A DNA stretch of 64,000 nt from Arhodomonas aquaeolei DSM 8974 (GCF_000374645.1 NZ_KB894810.1:1-64000); one strand, 5' to 3'. Counted from the first letter of the stretch, positions 45,601 to 55,021 are shown. Notes: generated from the sequence alone by a model not told the origin. Numbers and translations: made by a program.

Positions 45601-46204
45601 GTATGTCCACGATCTGCTGGTCTACGACCGCGGTGCCCGCCTCGACGACTTCCTCGCCGACGCCGCGCGACTGCCCGGGCTGTACCCGGACGCGGCACAC
45701 CAGCGTATCGCGCTGCGGGCCCTCGCCAGGACCTACTTCATCAAGGACGAGGTGTTCGTCTCGCACCTGCTGGTCTCGCCGCTGGAGCGCGAGCGCGCCC
45801 GCCGGCGCTACGGCCACCTCGGCCGCAGCGTGGAGGTGGGGCACATCAACCGTCCGAGCTTCGACGTCGCCGGCCGCAGGATCGAATTCGATCTGAACCC
45901 GCGGGACTGGATGCTGCGCACCATGCGTCACCTGCGCGTGCTGCGCCGCGTCCTGCCCCGGTGGCACCGGCGCGAGAACGCCATCGCCCGGCAAATCCGG
46001 GAGGAACTGCTGGAGGCCGTGCCCCGCCTGGCCGTGGACGAGCGCCGCCGGCGGCTCATGCAGCTGGACAACGTCAAGGGCTACCGGGAGACCCGTTACG
46101 AGCAGGCCGAGGCCGTACTGGGCGCCGGCGCGGCAACCTCCGAGTTCCCCGAGCGGGCGCCGCGCACGGCCGGGGTGCACCGGCCCGGGGCCACCGCCCG
46201 CTGA
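42695..46204 (+). CDS. fused indolepyruvate ferredoxin oxidoreductase (alpha/beta type, DUF6537)
   Basis: A 1169-residue single-chain 2-oxoacid oxidoreductase. In order: pyrimidine-binding domain (YTGYPGSPLADFF near 30); TPP domain (FCPGCPHRETLSLMK near 400, GDSTFFHTGM near 472); iron-sulfur region with CEDCRACIDATGCPG near 610 and further Cys near 650; gamma/beta domain GVGGSGVTTISRVL near 705; and C-terminal DUF6537 (HINRPSFDVAGRRIEF). It oxidatively decarboxylates aryl pyruvates to acyl-CoA in aromatic amino acid catabolism. ATG 42695 has GCGGAGG upstream. The natural substrate is inferred. Confidence 0.93.
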   Translation: MSRHILNGNELVIQGGLEAGFSLYTGYPGSPLADFFTVLHGHRDALAERGIRVTLANSEGNAAAMAAGAKQAGRSTLVAMKSMGLQVAADALSVGNFASPGDTEPDPVTGEPRWPGVVVVVGDDPWSMSTAAPVDSRYLYKHLHMPFLEPATPQELKDWIGHALTLSRRTSLYAGVLLTTFMAEGGGRVATGDWAEVPGAATALDPRAFDPAQCVMVPPHSHGADVRMTEERFPRVVPALETLDLDRVTGAADARIGFISAGSVYETLHQVMADGGHLEHVSLYKLASSWPLTPARLLPWLRGLDTVVVVEEKRGFLETELIEFCHDHGVSVRVHGKTFADGERGVPGFPAHGGLSYEIIRDRLNELTGLLGMHACRLEPAGTTRVAGTLPPRLPTFCPGCPHRETLSLMKELRRSLEREGVRLLSHGDVGCYSLSFLPPFGEMHDISAMGQGGALAAGMDSFADNPSVVLLGDSTFFHTGMTAISSSVQMGHDITYIVLDNDVTAMTGHQMDPRTGRSVEGRPRPRQDLKTIIRGMGPAEVLEVNPSDRYFYRNVLAETVRRPGTKVIISTKECALTYHARLKAADRKRFADGETKPEQTFFRINTSACEDCRACIDATGCPGLSQTEDAYGTKMTIDPQICVSDGYCTQIMACPSFERVRVIDYHPTKYSALPEVDTDSALPEPAVRKTFEDVIAGNDWRVVVTGVGGSGVTTISRVLAEAATDMNGHDGLGFRFMDQKGLAQRNGRVTGHLTVHREDRAAGPITPMGTGDLVLSPDLLDGSEAVGFLAPHGIAVVDETFQLPLSVMLDRGEDAPAPTAADIRGRLREALGERAHLAGARALTHRLLGRNVYASAMLLGVAYQQGGMPFTLHNLREAFARAVPASEFDANWRAFTLGRRFVVEGAEAIARTFGETAAHEDPLAPLHASLRDGTAPWERSGRLANALERATDSLAARLPEIEREHLGQYVHDLLVYDRGARLDDFLADAARLPGLYPDAAHQRIALRALARTYFIKDEVFVSHLLVSPLERERARRRYGHLGRSVEVGHINRPSFDVAGRRIEFDLNPRDWMLRTMRHLRVLRRVLPRWHRRENAIARQIREELLEAVPRLAVDERRRRLMQLDNVKGYRETRYEQAEAVLGAGAATSEFPERAPRTAGVHRPGATAR

Positions 46205-46206
46205 CG

Positions 46207-46221
46207 CCGGCCCTCGGCCGG
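46207..46221 (+). terminator. short hairpin after the ior fusion
   Basis: CCGGCC (46207-46212), CTC, GGCCGG (46216-46221), 2 bp after the stop codon. It is small and lacks a T-run, so its terminator activity is uncertain. Confidence 0.35.
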
Positions 46222-46294
46222 GGCATGAGGCGGGCAGGCCGCGCCCCAGTGGCCCGCCACCGCGGCGACGGAGCGCGTACAGCGTGGCGGTGGC

Positions 46295-46330
46295 GCACGG
46301 CCACCCGGACCCCGGCAGGGCCGGCCGTGC
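46295..46330 (-). terminator. hairpin directly after the chemoreceptor gene
   Basis: GCACGGCC (46295-46302) pairs with GGCCGTGC (46323-46330) across a 20-base loop, abutting the minus-strand stop codon at 46331. No U-tract follows. Confidence 0.4.
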
Positions 46331-48292
46331 TCAGACCCTGAAGCGCCCGACGACCTCGCGCAGCGTCTCGCCGAGTCGCGCGAGCTCGTCGCTGGCGGTA
46401 CGCGTCTGATCCATGCCTTCGGAGCTGCTTCCGGCGGCCTCGACGATCTGGGCGATATTGCGGTTGATCTCCTCGGCCACCTGGCTCTGCTCCTCCGCCG
46501 CCGTGGCGACCTGGGTGATCTGGCCGTGGATCCCGGCGACCGCCTCCTCGATGGCCCGCAGGGCTTCACCCGCCTCGTTTGCCCGTTCCTGATTGCGCAC
46601 CGAGCGTTCCCGGGAACGGTCCATGATCTCCACGGCGGCCGCCGTGTCCGTGGTCAAGCCATCGATGATCTCGCGGATCTGCACGGCGGACTCGTTGCTG
46701 CGTTTGGCCAGCGCCCGCACCTCCTCGGCGACCACCGCAAAGCCGCGCCCCTGCTCGCCCGCCCGGGCCGCCTCGATCGCAGCATTCAGCGCCAGGAGAT
46801 TGGTCTGTTCGGTCACCTCGTAGATGACATCGAGCACAGTACGGATCTCCTGGCTGCGGGCCTCGACCTTCGCCACTGCCTCGCTGGTACGCTGGATATC
46901 GGTGGCGAGCGTATCCATCGAATCCCGGTTCTCGGCGACGATGCGGTTGCCGTCACGCGCCCTTTCGTCCGCCTGGGAGGCAGACGTCTCGACCTCGCCG
47001 GAGTTGCGGGATATCTCCTGCACGGTCGCCGTCATCTCGTTGATCGCCGAGGCGATCTGGTCCGTTTCGTTGCTCTGCTGTCGTACCACGTCCTGGGTCT
47101 GGGCAGCGACCTGGTTGAGCTCTTCGGCAGACGAGGCAAGCTGCTGGGTAGTACCGCTGACCTCGGAGATGGCACGCCGGACCTTGTCGACGAAGGCATT
47201 GAACTGCTCGGCGAGGTCCGTCATCTCGTCCCTGCCATGCACAGGAAGACGCTGCGTGAGATCCCCCTCACCCTCCGCAATATCACGCATTTTCTCGGTA
47301 ACGCTGACGATCGGGCGCGTGAGATAACGGGCGATCAGCAATGCCACGAATATGGCGACGACAATCACGGCAACACCGACGGCCGCCATCTGAATGGTCA
47401 CCCGGTTGGCCGCCGCCATCATCTCCGAGCGCGGGATCAGGCCGATGAACTTCCAGCCGAGCCCGGGCGACGTATAAATACTGGCCTGGTACGCCTTGCC
47501 CCCGATCTGCAAGGCCACGGACCCTTCATCGCGTTCCGCCAGCCGGGCGTAATCACCGCCTTCGAGCTCACCGAGGTTGTGGAAGTTGTGATCGGGATTA
47601 CTGGGGTCGACCAGCACGGTGCCGGTATCCTCGACCAGCATCAGGTAGCCTTCGTCACCGAACTCGATATCCGCGACGCGCTCGGTCAGCGTCTCCAGCG
47701 ACACGTCCATGCCCTGCACGCCTATCACCTCGCCCCGCCCGTCGCGGATCGTGTGCTCAAAACTCACGATGGCAACGTCGTCGGTGCTGAAATAGTACGC
47801 GTCGGTCATGACCGTCTCATTCGGCGACGCCTTTGCCGCGCCGTACCAGGGACGTTCACGCGGATCGTACCCCGCCCCGATCCGACCCTTCGGCCACTGA
47901 ACGTAACCACCTTCCTCGGTCGCCATGTAGACGTAGGCCAGCTCCGGATGGGCGGAAGCGAAACGATCGTATGCGCCGAATATCTCGGCCTCCACGTCCC
48001 CGTTGTCTTCCGGCGTCATCGACATCTCCCGGGACGTGTCGAGATAGGAGGTCACCCCGGAATCCGCCCTGCGTACTGCCGGGTGGCTGGCCATATACGC
48101 CGTATTCCGGGAAATCTGGTCGAAAAACCCGGTTATCACACCGTCGACCTGGCGGATCTCACGCAGGCTCCCTTCGGTGAAGCCCGAGACGGCATTGTCA
48201 CGCGCGGCCTCGACCGCGATGAAGACCATCGCCACGACGGCGACGATGATCGTGCCACCAAAGGCGAGCATCAGCTTACGTGCGATGGACAT
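46331..48292 (-). CDS. methyl-accepting chemotaxis protein with dCache sensor
   Basis: A 653-residue chemoreceptor. TM1 is at about 7-28; a periplasmic dCache-type sensor (about 35-290) contains [19 protein letters not shown] and [12 protein letters not shown], signatures seen in amino-acid-binding receptors. TM2 lies near 300-325, followed by HAMP and a long signalling coiled coil with [20 protein letters not shown] at the hairpin tip. No C-terminal CheR-tether pentapeptide is present. ATG 48292 (GGGG upstream) is preferred over a TTG at 48313. The ligand is unknown; no chemotaxis operon is in the window. Confidence 0.93.
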   Translation of the reverse strand: MSIARKLMLAFGGTIIVAVVAMVFIAVEAARDNAVSGFTEGSLREIRQVDGVITGFFDQISRNTAYMASHPAVRRADSGVTSYLDTSREMSMTPEDNGDVEAEIFGAYDRFASAHPELAYVYMATEEGGYVQWPKGRIGAGYDPRERPWYGAAKASPNETVMTDAYYFSTDDVAIVSFEHTIRDGRGEVIGVQGMDVSLETLTERVADIEFGDEGYLMLVEDTGTVLVDPSNPDHNFHNLGELEGGDYARLAERDEGSVALQIGGKAYQASIYTSPGLGWKFIGLIPRSEMMAAANRVTIQMAAVGVAVIVVAIFVALLIARYLTRPIVSVTEKMRDIAEGEGDLTQRLPVHGRDEMTDLAEQFNAFVDKVRRAISEVSGTTQQLASSAEELNQVAAQTQDVVRQQSNETDQIASAINEMTATVQEISRNSGEVETSASQADERARDGNRIVAENRDSMDTLATDIQRTSEAVAKVEARSQEIRTVLDVIYEVTEQTNLLALNAAIEAARAGEQGRGFAVVAEEVRALAKRSNESAVQIREIIDGLTTDTAAAVEIMDRSRERSVRNQERANEAGEALRAIEEAVAGIHGQITQVATAAEEQSQVAEEINRNIAQIVEAAGSSSEGMDQTRTASDELARLGETLREVVGRFRV

Positions 48293-48442
48293 GCATTTCC
48301 CCGTCTGTTTCAAACCTGCTCCCCGGCCGCCCGCGCACAGCCCCTCGCGGGTGGGAGGCTGGTAAAGTAATCGTCCAGATCCTCCAAATCTTTACCATTC
48401 GTCGACTCCTGCTTCGGGGTCGACAACAGACAGGGATGCCGT

Positions 48443-49387
48443 TCAGTGGTCCCCCGGCCGGGCAGGCGCCAGGGCCTGGCGCAGGTAGGCCCGGAAGGCA
48501 CGCACCCGCGCCGGCGCCTCGCTGCCGCGCAGGCTGACCGCGTACAGCGTGCCGCTGGCACACTGCCATTCGGGCAGCACCCGGACCAGGTGCCCCTCCT
48601 CCAGCGACCGCCGGGCGACTGGCTCGGGCAGCGGTGCGATCCCTCCCCCGGCAGCAGCGATGCGGTGGACACTGGCGTAGTCCGTCGTGCGGACCCCGGG
48701 CCGGACAATCACCGTTACCGGGCGGTTGCGCCGGTCGGTGAGCGTGAGCCTGGCCGCCCCCGTGAGCTCCCGGGATACCACCCACTCGTGATCCGCAAGC
48801 GCGGCGGGCGTGTCCGGCACCCCATGGGCGTCCAGGTACGCGGGCGAGGCATAGAGCGCGATGGCGAAAGACAGCAGGGTGGACGCCCGGTAGCCGGAGT
48901 CCGGCAAAGCCCCGGGGGTCGCCCGCAGGGCGAGGTCGATGCGGTTGGCGGCGAGGTCCAGCGCCGTGTCGGTGAGCACCAGCTCCACGGTGATCTGGGG
49001 ATAGGCCGCGCGAAACCCGGTCACCAGCGGCGGCAGCACATCCATGCCCAGATCCACCGGCGCGGTCACGCGCAGGTGGCCGTCCGGTACCGAACGCGAG
49101 GCCCGTGCCGTCTCCGCGGCATCGTCCAGCAGTCCCAGGGCCTCCCGGGTACGCGCGAAGAACGCCCGCCCCTCCTCGGTGAGCGACACCGCGCGGGGCG
49201 TACGCGCCAGCAGCGCGACGCCCAGGCGCCGTTCCAGGCGCGACAGCCGCCGGCTCACACCCCCCTTGGTCTCGCCGAGCCGCTGCGCCGCGGCGGAGAC
49301 GGTGCCGAGATCCGCAACGGCGCAGAACGCCCTCAGGTCCTCGACGGCCCCGCCAATGGTTTCTGATTCTTCAACCATAAGTTCCAT
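48443..49387 (-). CDS. LysR-family transcriptional regulator
   Basis: A 314-residue LTTR. The N-terminal winged helix-turn-helix covers about 15-75 (DLGTVSAAAQRLGETKGGVS, RLGVALLARTPRAVSLTEEG) and the effector domain has two substrate-binding lobes. It is divergent from a DODA-type dioxygenase, whose promoter it probably controls. The KGGVSRR recognition helix departs slightly from the usual xPSVSR. The effector is unknown; an aromatic compound is inferred from the neighbours. Confidence 0.92.
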   Translation of the reverse strand: MELMVEESETIGGAVEDLRAFCAVADLGTVSAAAQRLGETKGGVSRRLSRLERRLGVALLARTPRAVSLTEEGRAFFARTREALGLLDDAAETARASRSVPDGHLRVTAPVDLGMDVLPPLVTGFRAAYPQITVELVLTDTALDLAANRIDLALRATPGALPDSGYRASTLLSFAIALYASPAYLDAHGVPDTPAALADHEWVVSRELTGAARLTLTDRRNRPVTVIVRPGVRTTDYASVHRIAAAGGGIAPLPEPVARRSLEEGHLVRVLPEWQCASGTLYAVSLRGSEAPARVRAFRAYLRQALAPARPGDH

Positions 49388-49390
49388 TAA

Positions 49391-49422
49391 TGCCGTCTTA
49401 CCAAAATATGGAAACTACGGCA
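49391..49422. promoter_or_regulatory. possible LysR operator between divergent genes
   Basis: TGCCGT (49391-49396) and ACGGCA (49417-49422) are inverted with a 20-base interior, CTTACCAAAATATGGAAACT, that is AT-rich. It lies immediately upstream of the LysR start, in the 150-bp gap to the dioxygenase, where LTTRs usually bind. Confidence 0.4.
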
Positions 49423-49537
49423 TGCTGCCTCCCGAATCCAGCGCACTGCACGCGCAATCGAACCGGAGCCCCCGTGCCCCCCGGACCGACACCGTCCCCG
49501 CTCCGGCCCGCCCCCCTGAGACTGCGGAGTGACAACC

Positions 49538-50365
49538 ATGAGCGCACCGACACTACCGACACTGTTCATCCCCCACGGGGCGGGCCCGTGCTTCTTCATG
49601 GACTGGGACCCCGCCGACACCTGGCACCGCATGGCCGACTGGCTTCGCGCCGTACCCCGGCACGTCGGCCCGCGCCCCCAGGCGGTGGTGGTCGTCTCGG
49701 CACACTGGGAGGCACCGGCGTTCACCGTGAACGGGCAGGCCGACCCGCCGTTGCTCTACGACTACGGCGGCTTTCCCCCGCACACCTACGAGCTCACCTA
49801 CCCGGTGGCGGGCGCGCCGGCCGTCGCCGCCCGCGTGCGCGCACTCCTCGAGGCGGCCGGGCTGGAGACCGCCGAGGAATCCCGGCGCGGTCTGGATCAC
49901 GGGGTCTTCATCCCCTTCCGGCTCATCCATCCCGATGCCGACGTGCCCATCGTCCAGCTCTCCCTGCGTCGCGGCCTGGACCCGGCGGAGCACCTGGCCG
50001 CCGGCCGGGCGCTGGCGCCGCTGCGGCGGGAGGGCGTGCTGATCGTGGGCAGCGGCATGAGCTATCACAACATGCGCCGCTTCCGCTTCGACAGCGCCGG
50101 GCTGGACCCGGACTCGGTGCGCTTCGACGACTGGCTCACCGCGGCGGTGACGGGCCCGGCGACGGCCCGCGAGACGGCGCTCGCACACTGGGACGATGCA
50201 CCGTCGGCCCGTGCCGCCCACCCGCGGGAGGAGCACCTGCTGCCGCTGCACGTGGCGGCGGGCGCCGCCGGCGACGATCCCGGGCGGCGGGTGTTCACCG
50301 ACGAGGTGCTCGCCAGCCGCCAGTCGGCCTACCTCTTCGGCACCGACGCCCTCGCGGCGGAGTGA
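49538..50365 (+). CDS. DODA-type extradiol aromatic ring-opening dioxygenase (LigB-like)
   Basis: A 275-residue class III extradiol dioxygenase fold. Likely metal/catalytic His residues are in FIPHGAGPCFF (near 10), VVSAHWEAP (near 50), RRGLDHGVFIPF (near 118) and GSGMSYHNM (near 170). These match the YgiD/DODA group acting on catechol-type or DOPA-like substrates. ATG 49538 has GCGGAG upstream; a GTG three codons earlier is possible. It is followed by a glutathionyl-hydroquinone reductase after 52 bp, probably the same operon. Confidence 0.92.
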   Translation: MSAPTLPTLFIPHGAGPCFFMDWDPADTWHRMADWLRAVPRHVGPRPQAVVVVSAHWEAPAFTVNGQADPPLLYDYGGFPPHTYELTYPVAGAPAVAARVRALLEAAGLETAEESRRGLDHGVFIPFRLIHPDADVPIVQLSLRRGLDPAEHLAAGRALAPLRREGVLIVGSGMSYHNMRRFRFDSAGLDPDSVRFDDWLTAAVTGPATARETALAHWDDAPSARAAHPREEHLLPLHVAAGAAGDDPGRRVFTDEVLASRQSAYLFGTDALAAE

Positions 50366-50417
50366 CCCGGTAACGACGCCCCGCGCGCGGGGCGGCCCGA
50401 CGGACACGGAGGACATC

Positions 50418-51428
50418 ATGCCCGGACTGGTCGATGGACAGTGGGTGCGCGGCGACATCGCCGAGAGCGAGATCCACGGCGGCGCCTTCGAGCGCGAGCC
50501 GACGCGGTTCCGCCGCTGGATCACCCCGCACGGCACGCCCGCACCCGCGGACGACACCCCCCTCGCCGCCGAGGCGGGACGGTTCCAGCTCTTCGTCGCC
50601 TATCTATGCCCCTGGGCGTCACGCACGCTCATCGCCCGCCGCCTCAAGGGACTGGAGTCGCTGATCCCCGTGTCCGTGGCGGACGCGGTGCTCGGCGAGG
50701 ACGGCTGGACATACAGCGAGCCCCAGGATGCGGGGCCGGCCATCGCACCGGTCACCCGTCACCACCAGCTCTACACCGCCACGGAGCCGCGGTACACAGG
50801 CAAGGTCTCGGTACCGGTGCTCTGGGACCGTCAGGCGGGCCGGATCGTGAACAACGAATCCGCGGACATCCTGCGCATGCTCAACACCGCCTTCGATCAC
50901 CTCACCGGCAACCGCCTGGACCTCTATCCGGTCCCCCTGCGCGGGGAGATCGACGCCTGGAACGCCCTCATCTACGAGCGCGTGAACAACGGCGTCTACC
51001 GGGCCGGCTTCGCGCGGAGCCAGGCAAGCCACGAGACGGCGGTGCGCGCGCTGTTCGACACCCTGGCGCGGATCGAGCGCCACCTGGACGTCCACCGCTA
51101 CCTCGCCGGGCGCCACCTCACCGAGGCCGACTGGCGACTGTTCGTGACCCTCGTGCGTTTCGACGTCGCCTACCACGGGGCCTTCAAGTGCAACGTCCGC
51201 CGTATCGAGGACTACCCCAACCTCGCCGCCTACCTCCGCGAGCTCTACCAGTGGCCTGGCATCCGCGAAACCGTGAACCTCGAGCACATCCGCGTGGGCT
51301 ACTACACCAACGCCGCCATCAACCCGTCGCTGGTCGTGCCCCTCGGCCCGGACGTGGATCTCGACCGGCCCCACGACCGGGAACATCTGCCCGGAGAAGG
51401 CATCCTCGAACGTCCGCCTGCCCACTGA
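50418..51428 (+). CDS. glutathionyl-hydroquinone reductase (Xi-class GST)
   Basis: A 336-residue Xi-class GST. The catalytic Cys is in YLCPWASRTLIARRLKGL near residue 63. Family segments RFRRWITPHG, VPVLWDRQAGRIVNNESADILRML and YNQ/YERVNNGVYRAGFA-like motif follow. Such enzymes (YqjG, PcpF) remove glutathione from quinone conjugates and return hydroquinones. ACGGAGG precedes the ATG. The link to the upstream ring-cleaving dioxygenase and LysR gene suggests handling of quinone by-products of aromatic metabolism. Confidence 0.94.
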   Translation: MPGLVDGQWVRGDIAESEIHGGAFEREPTRFRRWITPHGTPAPADDTPLAAEAGRFQLFVAYLCPWASRTLIARRLKGLESLIPVSVADAVLGEDGWTYSEPQDAGPAIAPVTRHHQLYTATEPRYTGKVSVPVLWDRQAGRIVNNESADILRMLNTAFDHLTGNRLDLYPVPLRGEIDAWNALIYERVNNGVYRAGFARSQASHETAVRALFDTLARIERHLDVHRYLAGRHLTEADWRLFVTLVRFDVAYHGAFKCNVRRIEDYPNLAAYLRELYQWPGIRETVNLEHIRVGYYTNAAINPSLVVPLGPDVDLDRPHDREHLPGEGILERPPAH

Positions 51429-51445
51429 CGGGGGCGCGGGCGTTT

Positions 51446-51482
51446 CATATTGGGGACAGAAACTGTTCCATATTGTATACAG
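51446..51482. promoter_or_regulatory. GntR operator region: 14-bp direct repeats and TGTATACA palindrome
   Basis: CATATTGNNNACAG occurs twice, at 51446-51459 and 51469-51482, 23 bp apart (about two helical turns). The second copy contains the palindrome TGTATACA (51474-51481), a common GntR/FadR-type operator core. ACAG-AAA-CTGT (51456-51466) links the copies as a further inverted repeat. It is an AT-rich island in the 108-bp gap before the GntR gene and probably autoregulates it with the allantoin operon. Confidence 0.6.
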
Positions 51483-51536
51483 TCCCTATATCCTGCAGCC
51501 CAGAAGCCACCATCGAGCCGGCGGTGAAGGGGCGCC

Positions 51537-52277
51537 ATGGCCATGGAGAGCAACGCCGCGACCCGGGCGGAGCGGACACCGCGCAACCGGGACGACACGA
51601 TCCACCGCGCACTCAGCGAGGCGATTGTCGATCACCGCCTCGCGCCGGGAGCACGCCTGCCCGAGGACGCGCTGGCGGAGGCCTTCGAGGTCAGCCGCAC
51701 GAGCATCCGCAAGGCCCTCCAGCGCCTGGCGCTGGAACACCTGGTCACCCTCCGCACGAACCGCGGCGCGCAGGTCGCCAAGCCCTCCCCGGACGAGGCC
51801 CGGGAGGTCTTCGCCGCCCGGCGCCTTGCCGAGTGCGCCCTCGTCGACTGGGTCGTGGACGCCCTGGGCGACGATGACCTCACCGCCCTCCACGAACTCG
51901 TCGACCGCGAGCGCCGTGCCCAGGCGGACGGCGCGCAGCACGAGGCCATCCAGCTCTCCGCGGCATTCCACATCCGCCTGGCCCGCGTGGCGCACAATGC
52001 CCCGTTCGCCACGTTCATCGAACAGCTCGCCCGGCGCTCGTCGCTGGTGATCGCGGTCTACGGCTCGGCGAGCAGCGTCGGCTGCGAGTGTGGCGACCAT
52101 GGCGAGATACTGGCGCTGCTCGCCGGTGGCGAGCGGGAACGGGCCCGGCAGTGGATGACCCGTCACCTCGAGGGGATTGAGCGCTCCCTGAACTTCGACG
52201 GCGAGCGCCGCGAGACCCCGGATTTCAACGCCCTGTTCGGCCGGCACGGCCCGACACAGACAGCCAGCGAGGAGTAA
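51537..52277 (+). CDS. GntR-family regulator, FadR/FCD type
   Basis: A 246-residue regulator with a winged helix at about 18-80 (LPEDALAEAFEVSRTSIRKA) and an all-helical FCD ligand domain. Likely metal-binding residues are in FHIRLARVAHN and CGDHGEILALL. AAGGGG precedes the ATG by 5 nt. It is 7 bp upstream of the allantoinase gene on the same strand and therefore probably the local repressor of allantoin catabolism. The ligand (allantoin, ureidoglycolate or glyoxylate) is inferred. Confidence 0.93.
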   Translation: MAMESNAATRAERTPRNRDDTIHRALSEAIVDHRLAPGARLPEDALAEAFEVSRTSIRKALQRLALEHLVTLRTNRGAQVAKPSPDEAREVFAARRLAECALVDWVVDALGDDDLTALHELVDRERRAQADGAQHEAIQLSAAFHIRLARVAHNAPFATFIEQLARRSSLVIAVYGSASSVGCECGDHGEILALLAGGERERARQWMTRHLEGIERSLNFDGERRETPDFNALFGRHGPTQTASEE

Positions 52278-52284
52278 CCGCGCC

Positions 52285-53217
52285 ATGGACACCGCACAGG
52301 AGACCGCCTACCCACGGGACATGGTGGGCTACGGCCGCCGGCCGCCGCAGGCGGACTGGCCCGGCAGGGCCCGCGTGGCCGTGCAGTTCGTCCTCAACTA
52401 CGAGGAGGGCGGCGAAAACAACGTCCTCCACGGCGACCCCCACGCGGAGACGTTCATCTCCGAGATCCCCGGCGCCGAGCCCTACGCGGCCCGGCACATG
52501 AGCATGGAGTCGATCTACGAGTACGGCTCCCGCGTCGGCGTCTGGCGGGTGCTCGACGAGTTCACCCGCCGGGGCCTGCCGCTGACCGTATTCGGCGTGG
52601 CGATGGCCCTGCAGCGCAATCCCGAGGCCGTCGCCGCGTTCCGCGAGGCCGGCCACGAGATCGCCTGCCACGGCCTGCGCTGGATCCACTACCAGGACGT
52701 CCCCGAGGCGGTGGAGCGCGAGCACATGGCACGCGCCGTCGACATCCTCACCGAGCTCACCGGCGAGCGCCCGCTCGGCTGGTATACGGGCCGGGACAGT
52801 CCCAACACCCGCCGGCTGGTGGCCGAGGACGGCGGCTTTGTCTACGACTCGGACTACTACGGTGACGACCTGCCGTTCTGGCAGCGCGTCACCGTCAGCG
52901 ACGGGCGCGAGGTGCCCCAGCTCATCGTGCCCTACACCCTGGACAACAACGACATGCGCTTCGCCTCGCCCACCGGCTTCGGCGACGGCGAGCCCTTCTT
53001 CCGCCACCTCCGCGATGCCTTCGACGTCCTCTACGCCGAAGGGGCGGAGACGCCGCGGATGATGAACATCGGCCTGCACTGCCGGATGGTCGGCCGGCCC
53101 GGGCGATTCCGGGCCCTGCAGCGCTTCCTCGATCACATCGAGGCCCATGACCACGTGTGGGTGGCGCGCCGCATCGACATCGCGCGCCACTGGCGCGAGC
53201 ATCACCCGTACGCATAG
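52285..53217 (+). CDS. puuE: allantoinase, polysaccharide-deacetylase-fold (PuuE)
   Basis: A 310-residue cofactor-independent allantoinase. It has the PuuE start ([19 protein letters not shown]), [17 protein letters not shown] near 35, [17 protein letters not shown] near 70, [16 protein letters not shown] and [13 protein letters not shown]. It hydrolyses allantoin to allantoate. It is the first enzyme of the gntR-puuE-alc-allA series; the spacing to the regulator is only 7 bp. No upstream purine steps (uricase, HIU hydrolase) are in the window. Confidence 0.95.
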   Translation: MDTAQETAYPRDMVGYGRRPPQADWPGRARVAVQFVLNYEEGGENNVLHGDPHAETFISEIPGAEPYAARHMSMESIYEYGSRVGVWRVLDEFTRRGLPLTVFGVAMALQRNPEAVAAFREAGHEIACHGLRWIHYQDVPEAVEREHMARAVDILTELTGERPLGWYTGRDSPNTRRLVAEDGGFVYDSDYYGDDLPFWQRVTVSDGREVPQLIVPYTLDNNDMRFASPTGFGDGEPFFRHLRDAFDVLYAEGAETPRMMNIGLHCRMVGRPGRFRALQRFLDHIEAHDHVWVARRIDIARHWREHHPYA

Positions 53218-53401
53218 ACGGGGCATCGCAGAAATGCCGGTCGCGGGGATGGCGAAAAGAGCCCCCCGTGTCATCGACGGTCATCCACGGCCGCCGTCGG
53301 ACTACCGCCGGCATGCCCTGCCCGGCAGCACCGCTGCGATCACACCGCCAGGCGGGGAACGGGAAACCGTCCCCGACGGCGAGAGACAACGGAGACCCGC
53401 G

Positions 53402-54433
53402 ATGAGCACAGAGCCGAGAATCGAGGCCCCGCCGGTCGAGCTGCCCGCATTTGCCCGCGGGCGCATCAACCTCGCCGACGCCGGCGCCGGTGCCGCCGCG
53501 GTGGCGGCCAGCGACGAGTTCTTCGCCCCTCTTGAGCGCATGCTCGCCACCGACGCGCCGGTGTTCTACCCGGAGCGCTTCGACGACCACGGCAAGTGGA
53601 TGGATGGCTGGGAGACCCGCCGCCGGCGCAACGGCGGCCATGACTGGGCCGTCATCCGCCTGGCCGCACCCGGCGTGATCCACGGCCTCGACCTGGACAC
53701 CAGCTTCTTCACGGGCAACTTTCCGCCCGCCGCCACCGTCGAGGCCTGCCACTGCCCGGACGGCGACCCGGACGACGCCGCGGCCTGGACCACGCTGCTG
53801 CCCACACTGAGCCTGGCCGGCGACCGGCATCACTTTCACGCCGTCGACGACGGGCGCACCTGGACCCACCTGCGTGTGCGCATCTTCCCCGACGGCGGCA
53901 TCGCCAGGCTGCGCGCCTACGGCGAGGTCCGGCGGGACTGGTCCGACACGGCCATGCAGACAGACGCGGACCTGGCGGCGCTGATGAACGGCGGCCGCGT
54001 CGTCGCCTGGAACGACGCCCACTACGGCACCCCGCGCATCCTCCATCCGGGCCGCGGGGTCAACATGGGCGACGGCTGGGAGACCCGGCGGCGGCGCGAG
54101 CCCGGCAACGACTGGTGCATCGTCGCCCTCGCCCACCCCGGCGTGATCGAGCGGGCCGTCGTCGACACCGCCCACTTCAAGGGCAACTACCCGGACCGCT
54201 GCAGCATCCAGGCGGCATACGTCCCGGAGGCGACCGACGAATCGCTGGTCACCCAGAGCATGTTCTGGCCCACGCTGCTCGACGAGCAGCCCCTGTCGGC
54301 GGACAGTATCCACGAGTTCACTGCGCTCGCGGATGACATCGGCGTGGTGACCCACGTGCGCTTCAACATCATCCCGGACGGCGGGGTCAGCCGCCTGCGC
54401 CTGTTCGGCCGTCCGTATCGCAACGGGGAGTGA
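53402..54433 (+). CDS. alc: allantoicase
   Basis: A 343-residue protein of two similar beta-sandwich halves with repeated segments (DGWETRRRR near 70 and 225, [15 protein letters not shown] and [15 protein letters not shown]). This duplicated layout is diagnostic of allantoicase, which splits allantoate into urea and (S)-ureidoglycolate. The ATG at 53402 has CGGAG upstream. The 184-bp gap after puuE shows no convincing gene. It ends 5 bp before allA. Confidence 0.95.
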   Translation: MSTEPRIEAPPVELPAFARGRINLADAGAGAAAVAASDEFFAPLERMLATDAPVFYPERFDDHGKWMDGWETRRRRNGGHDWAVIRLAAPGVIHGLDLDTSFFTGNFPPAATVEACHCPDGDPDDAAAWTTLLPTLSLAGDRHHFHAVDDGRTWTHLRVRIFPDGGIARLRAYGEVRRDWSDTAMQTDADLAALMNGGRVVAWNDAHYGTPRILHPGRGVNMGDGWETRRRREPGNDWCIVALAHPGVIERAVVDTAHFKGNYPDRCSIQAAYVPEATDESLVTQSMFWPTLLDEQPLSADSIHEFTALADDIGVVTHVRFNIIPDGGVSRLRLFGRPYRNGE

Positions 54434-54438
54434 CCGCC

Positions 54439-54933
54439 ATGCGCACCCTCACCGCCGAGCCCCTGACCCGCGAGGCGTTCGCCCCGTTCGGCGACGTCAT
54501 CGCCGCCGATGAGACGGCGGAGTCGTTCCCCATCAACAACGGCACCACGCAGCGCTTCCACGACCTCGCGGCAGTCCAGCTCGGGGGCGACGCGCCCCGG
54601 GCGCTGATCAGCATCTTCCGCGGCCAGTCGTTCTCGCCGCCGCTGACCGTGTCCATGCTGGAGCGCCACCCGCTGGGCAGCCAGGCGTTCGTGCCGCTGA
54701 ACGGCCGGCCCTACCTGGTGGTGGTGGCCCCGCCGGGCGAGCAGGTCGACCCCGCAACGGTGCGGGCCTTCCTCGCCCGCGGCGATCAGGGTGTGAACTA
54801 TCACGCCGGCGTCTGGCATCACCCGCTGCTGGCACTGGAGTCCACCAGCGACTTCCTAGTGGTCGACCGCGGCGGCCCCGGGGACAACTGCGACGAGCTC
54901 ACGCTGGCGCAGCCGCTGCAGCTCACCGCCTGA
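54439..54933 (+). CDS. allA: ureidoglycolate lyase
   Basis: A 164-residue cupin-like AllA. Signatures include [13 protein letters not shown] near 10, [12 protein letters not shown] near 32, [15 protein letters not shown] and the metal-site region [16 protein letters not shown] near 118. It cleaves ureidoglycolate to glyoxylate and urea, completing the pathway encoded here. GGGGAG lies 8 bp upstream of ATG 54439; a GTG three codons earlier overlaps the alc stop and is less likely. Confidence 0.94.
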   Translation: MRTLTAEPLTREAFAPFGDVIAADETAESFPINNGTTQRFHDLAAVQLGGDAPRALISIFRGQSFSPPLTVSMLERHPLGSQAFVPLNGRPYLVVVAPPGEQVDPATVRAFLARGDQGVNYHAGVWHHPLLALESTSDFLVVDRGGPGDNCDELTLAQPLQLTA

Positions 54934-55021
54934 GGGGCCGTCCGCAAACCAGCCAGTGGCCGCGCGCCGGCGGTTCGCGGTATGGTCAGCGGTCATCCAT
55001 TCGGGAACGAACTGTCTGCCC

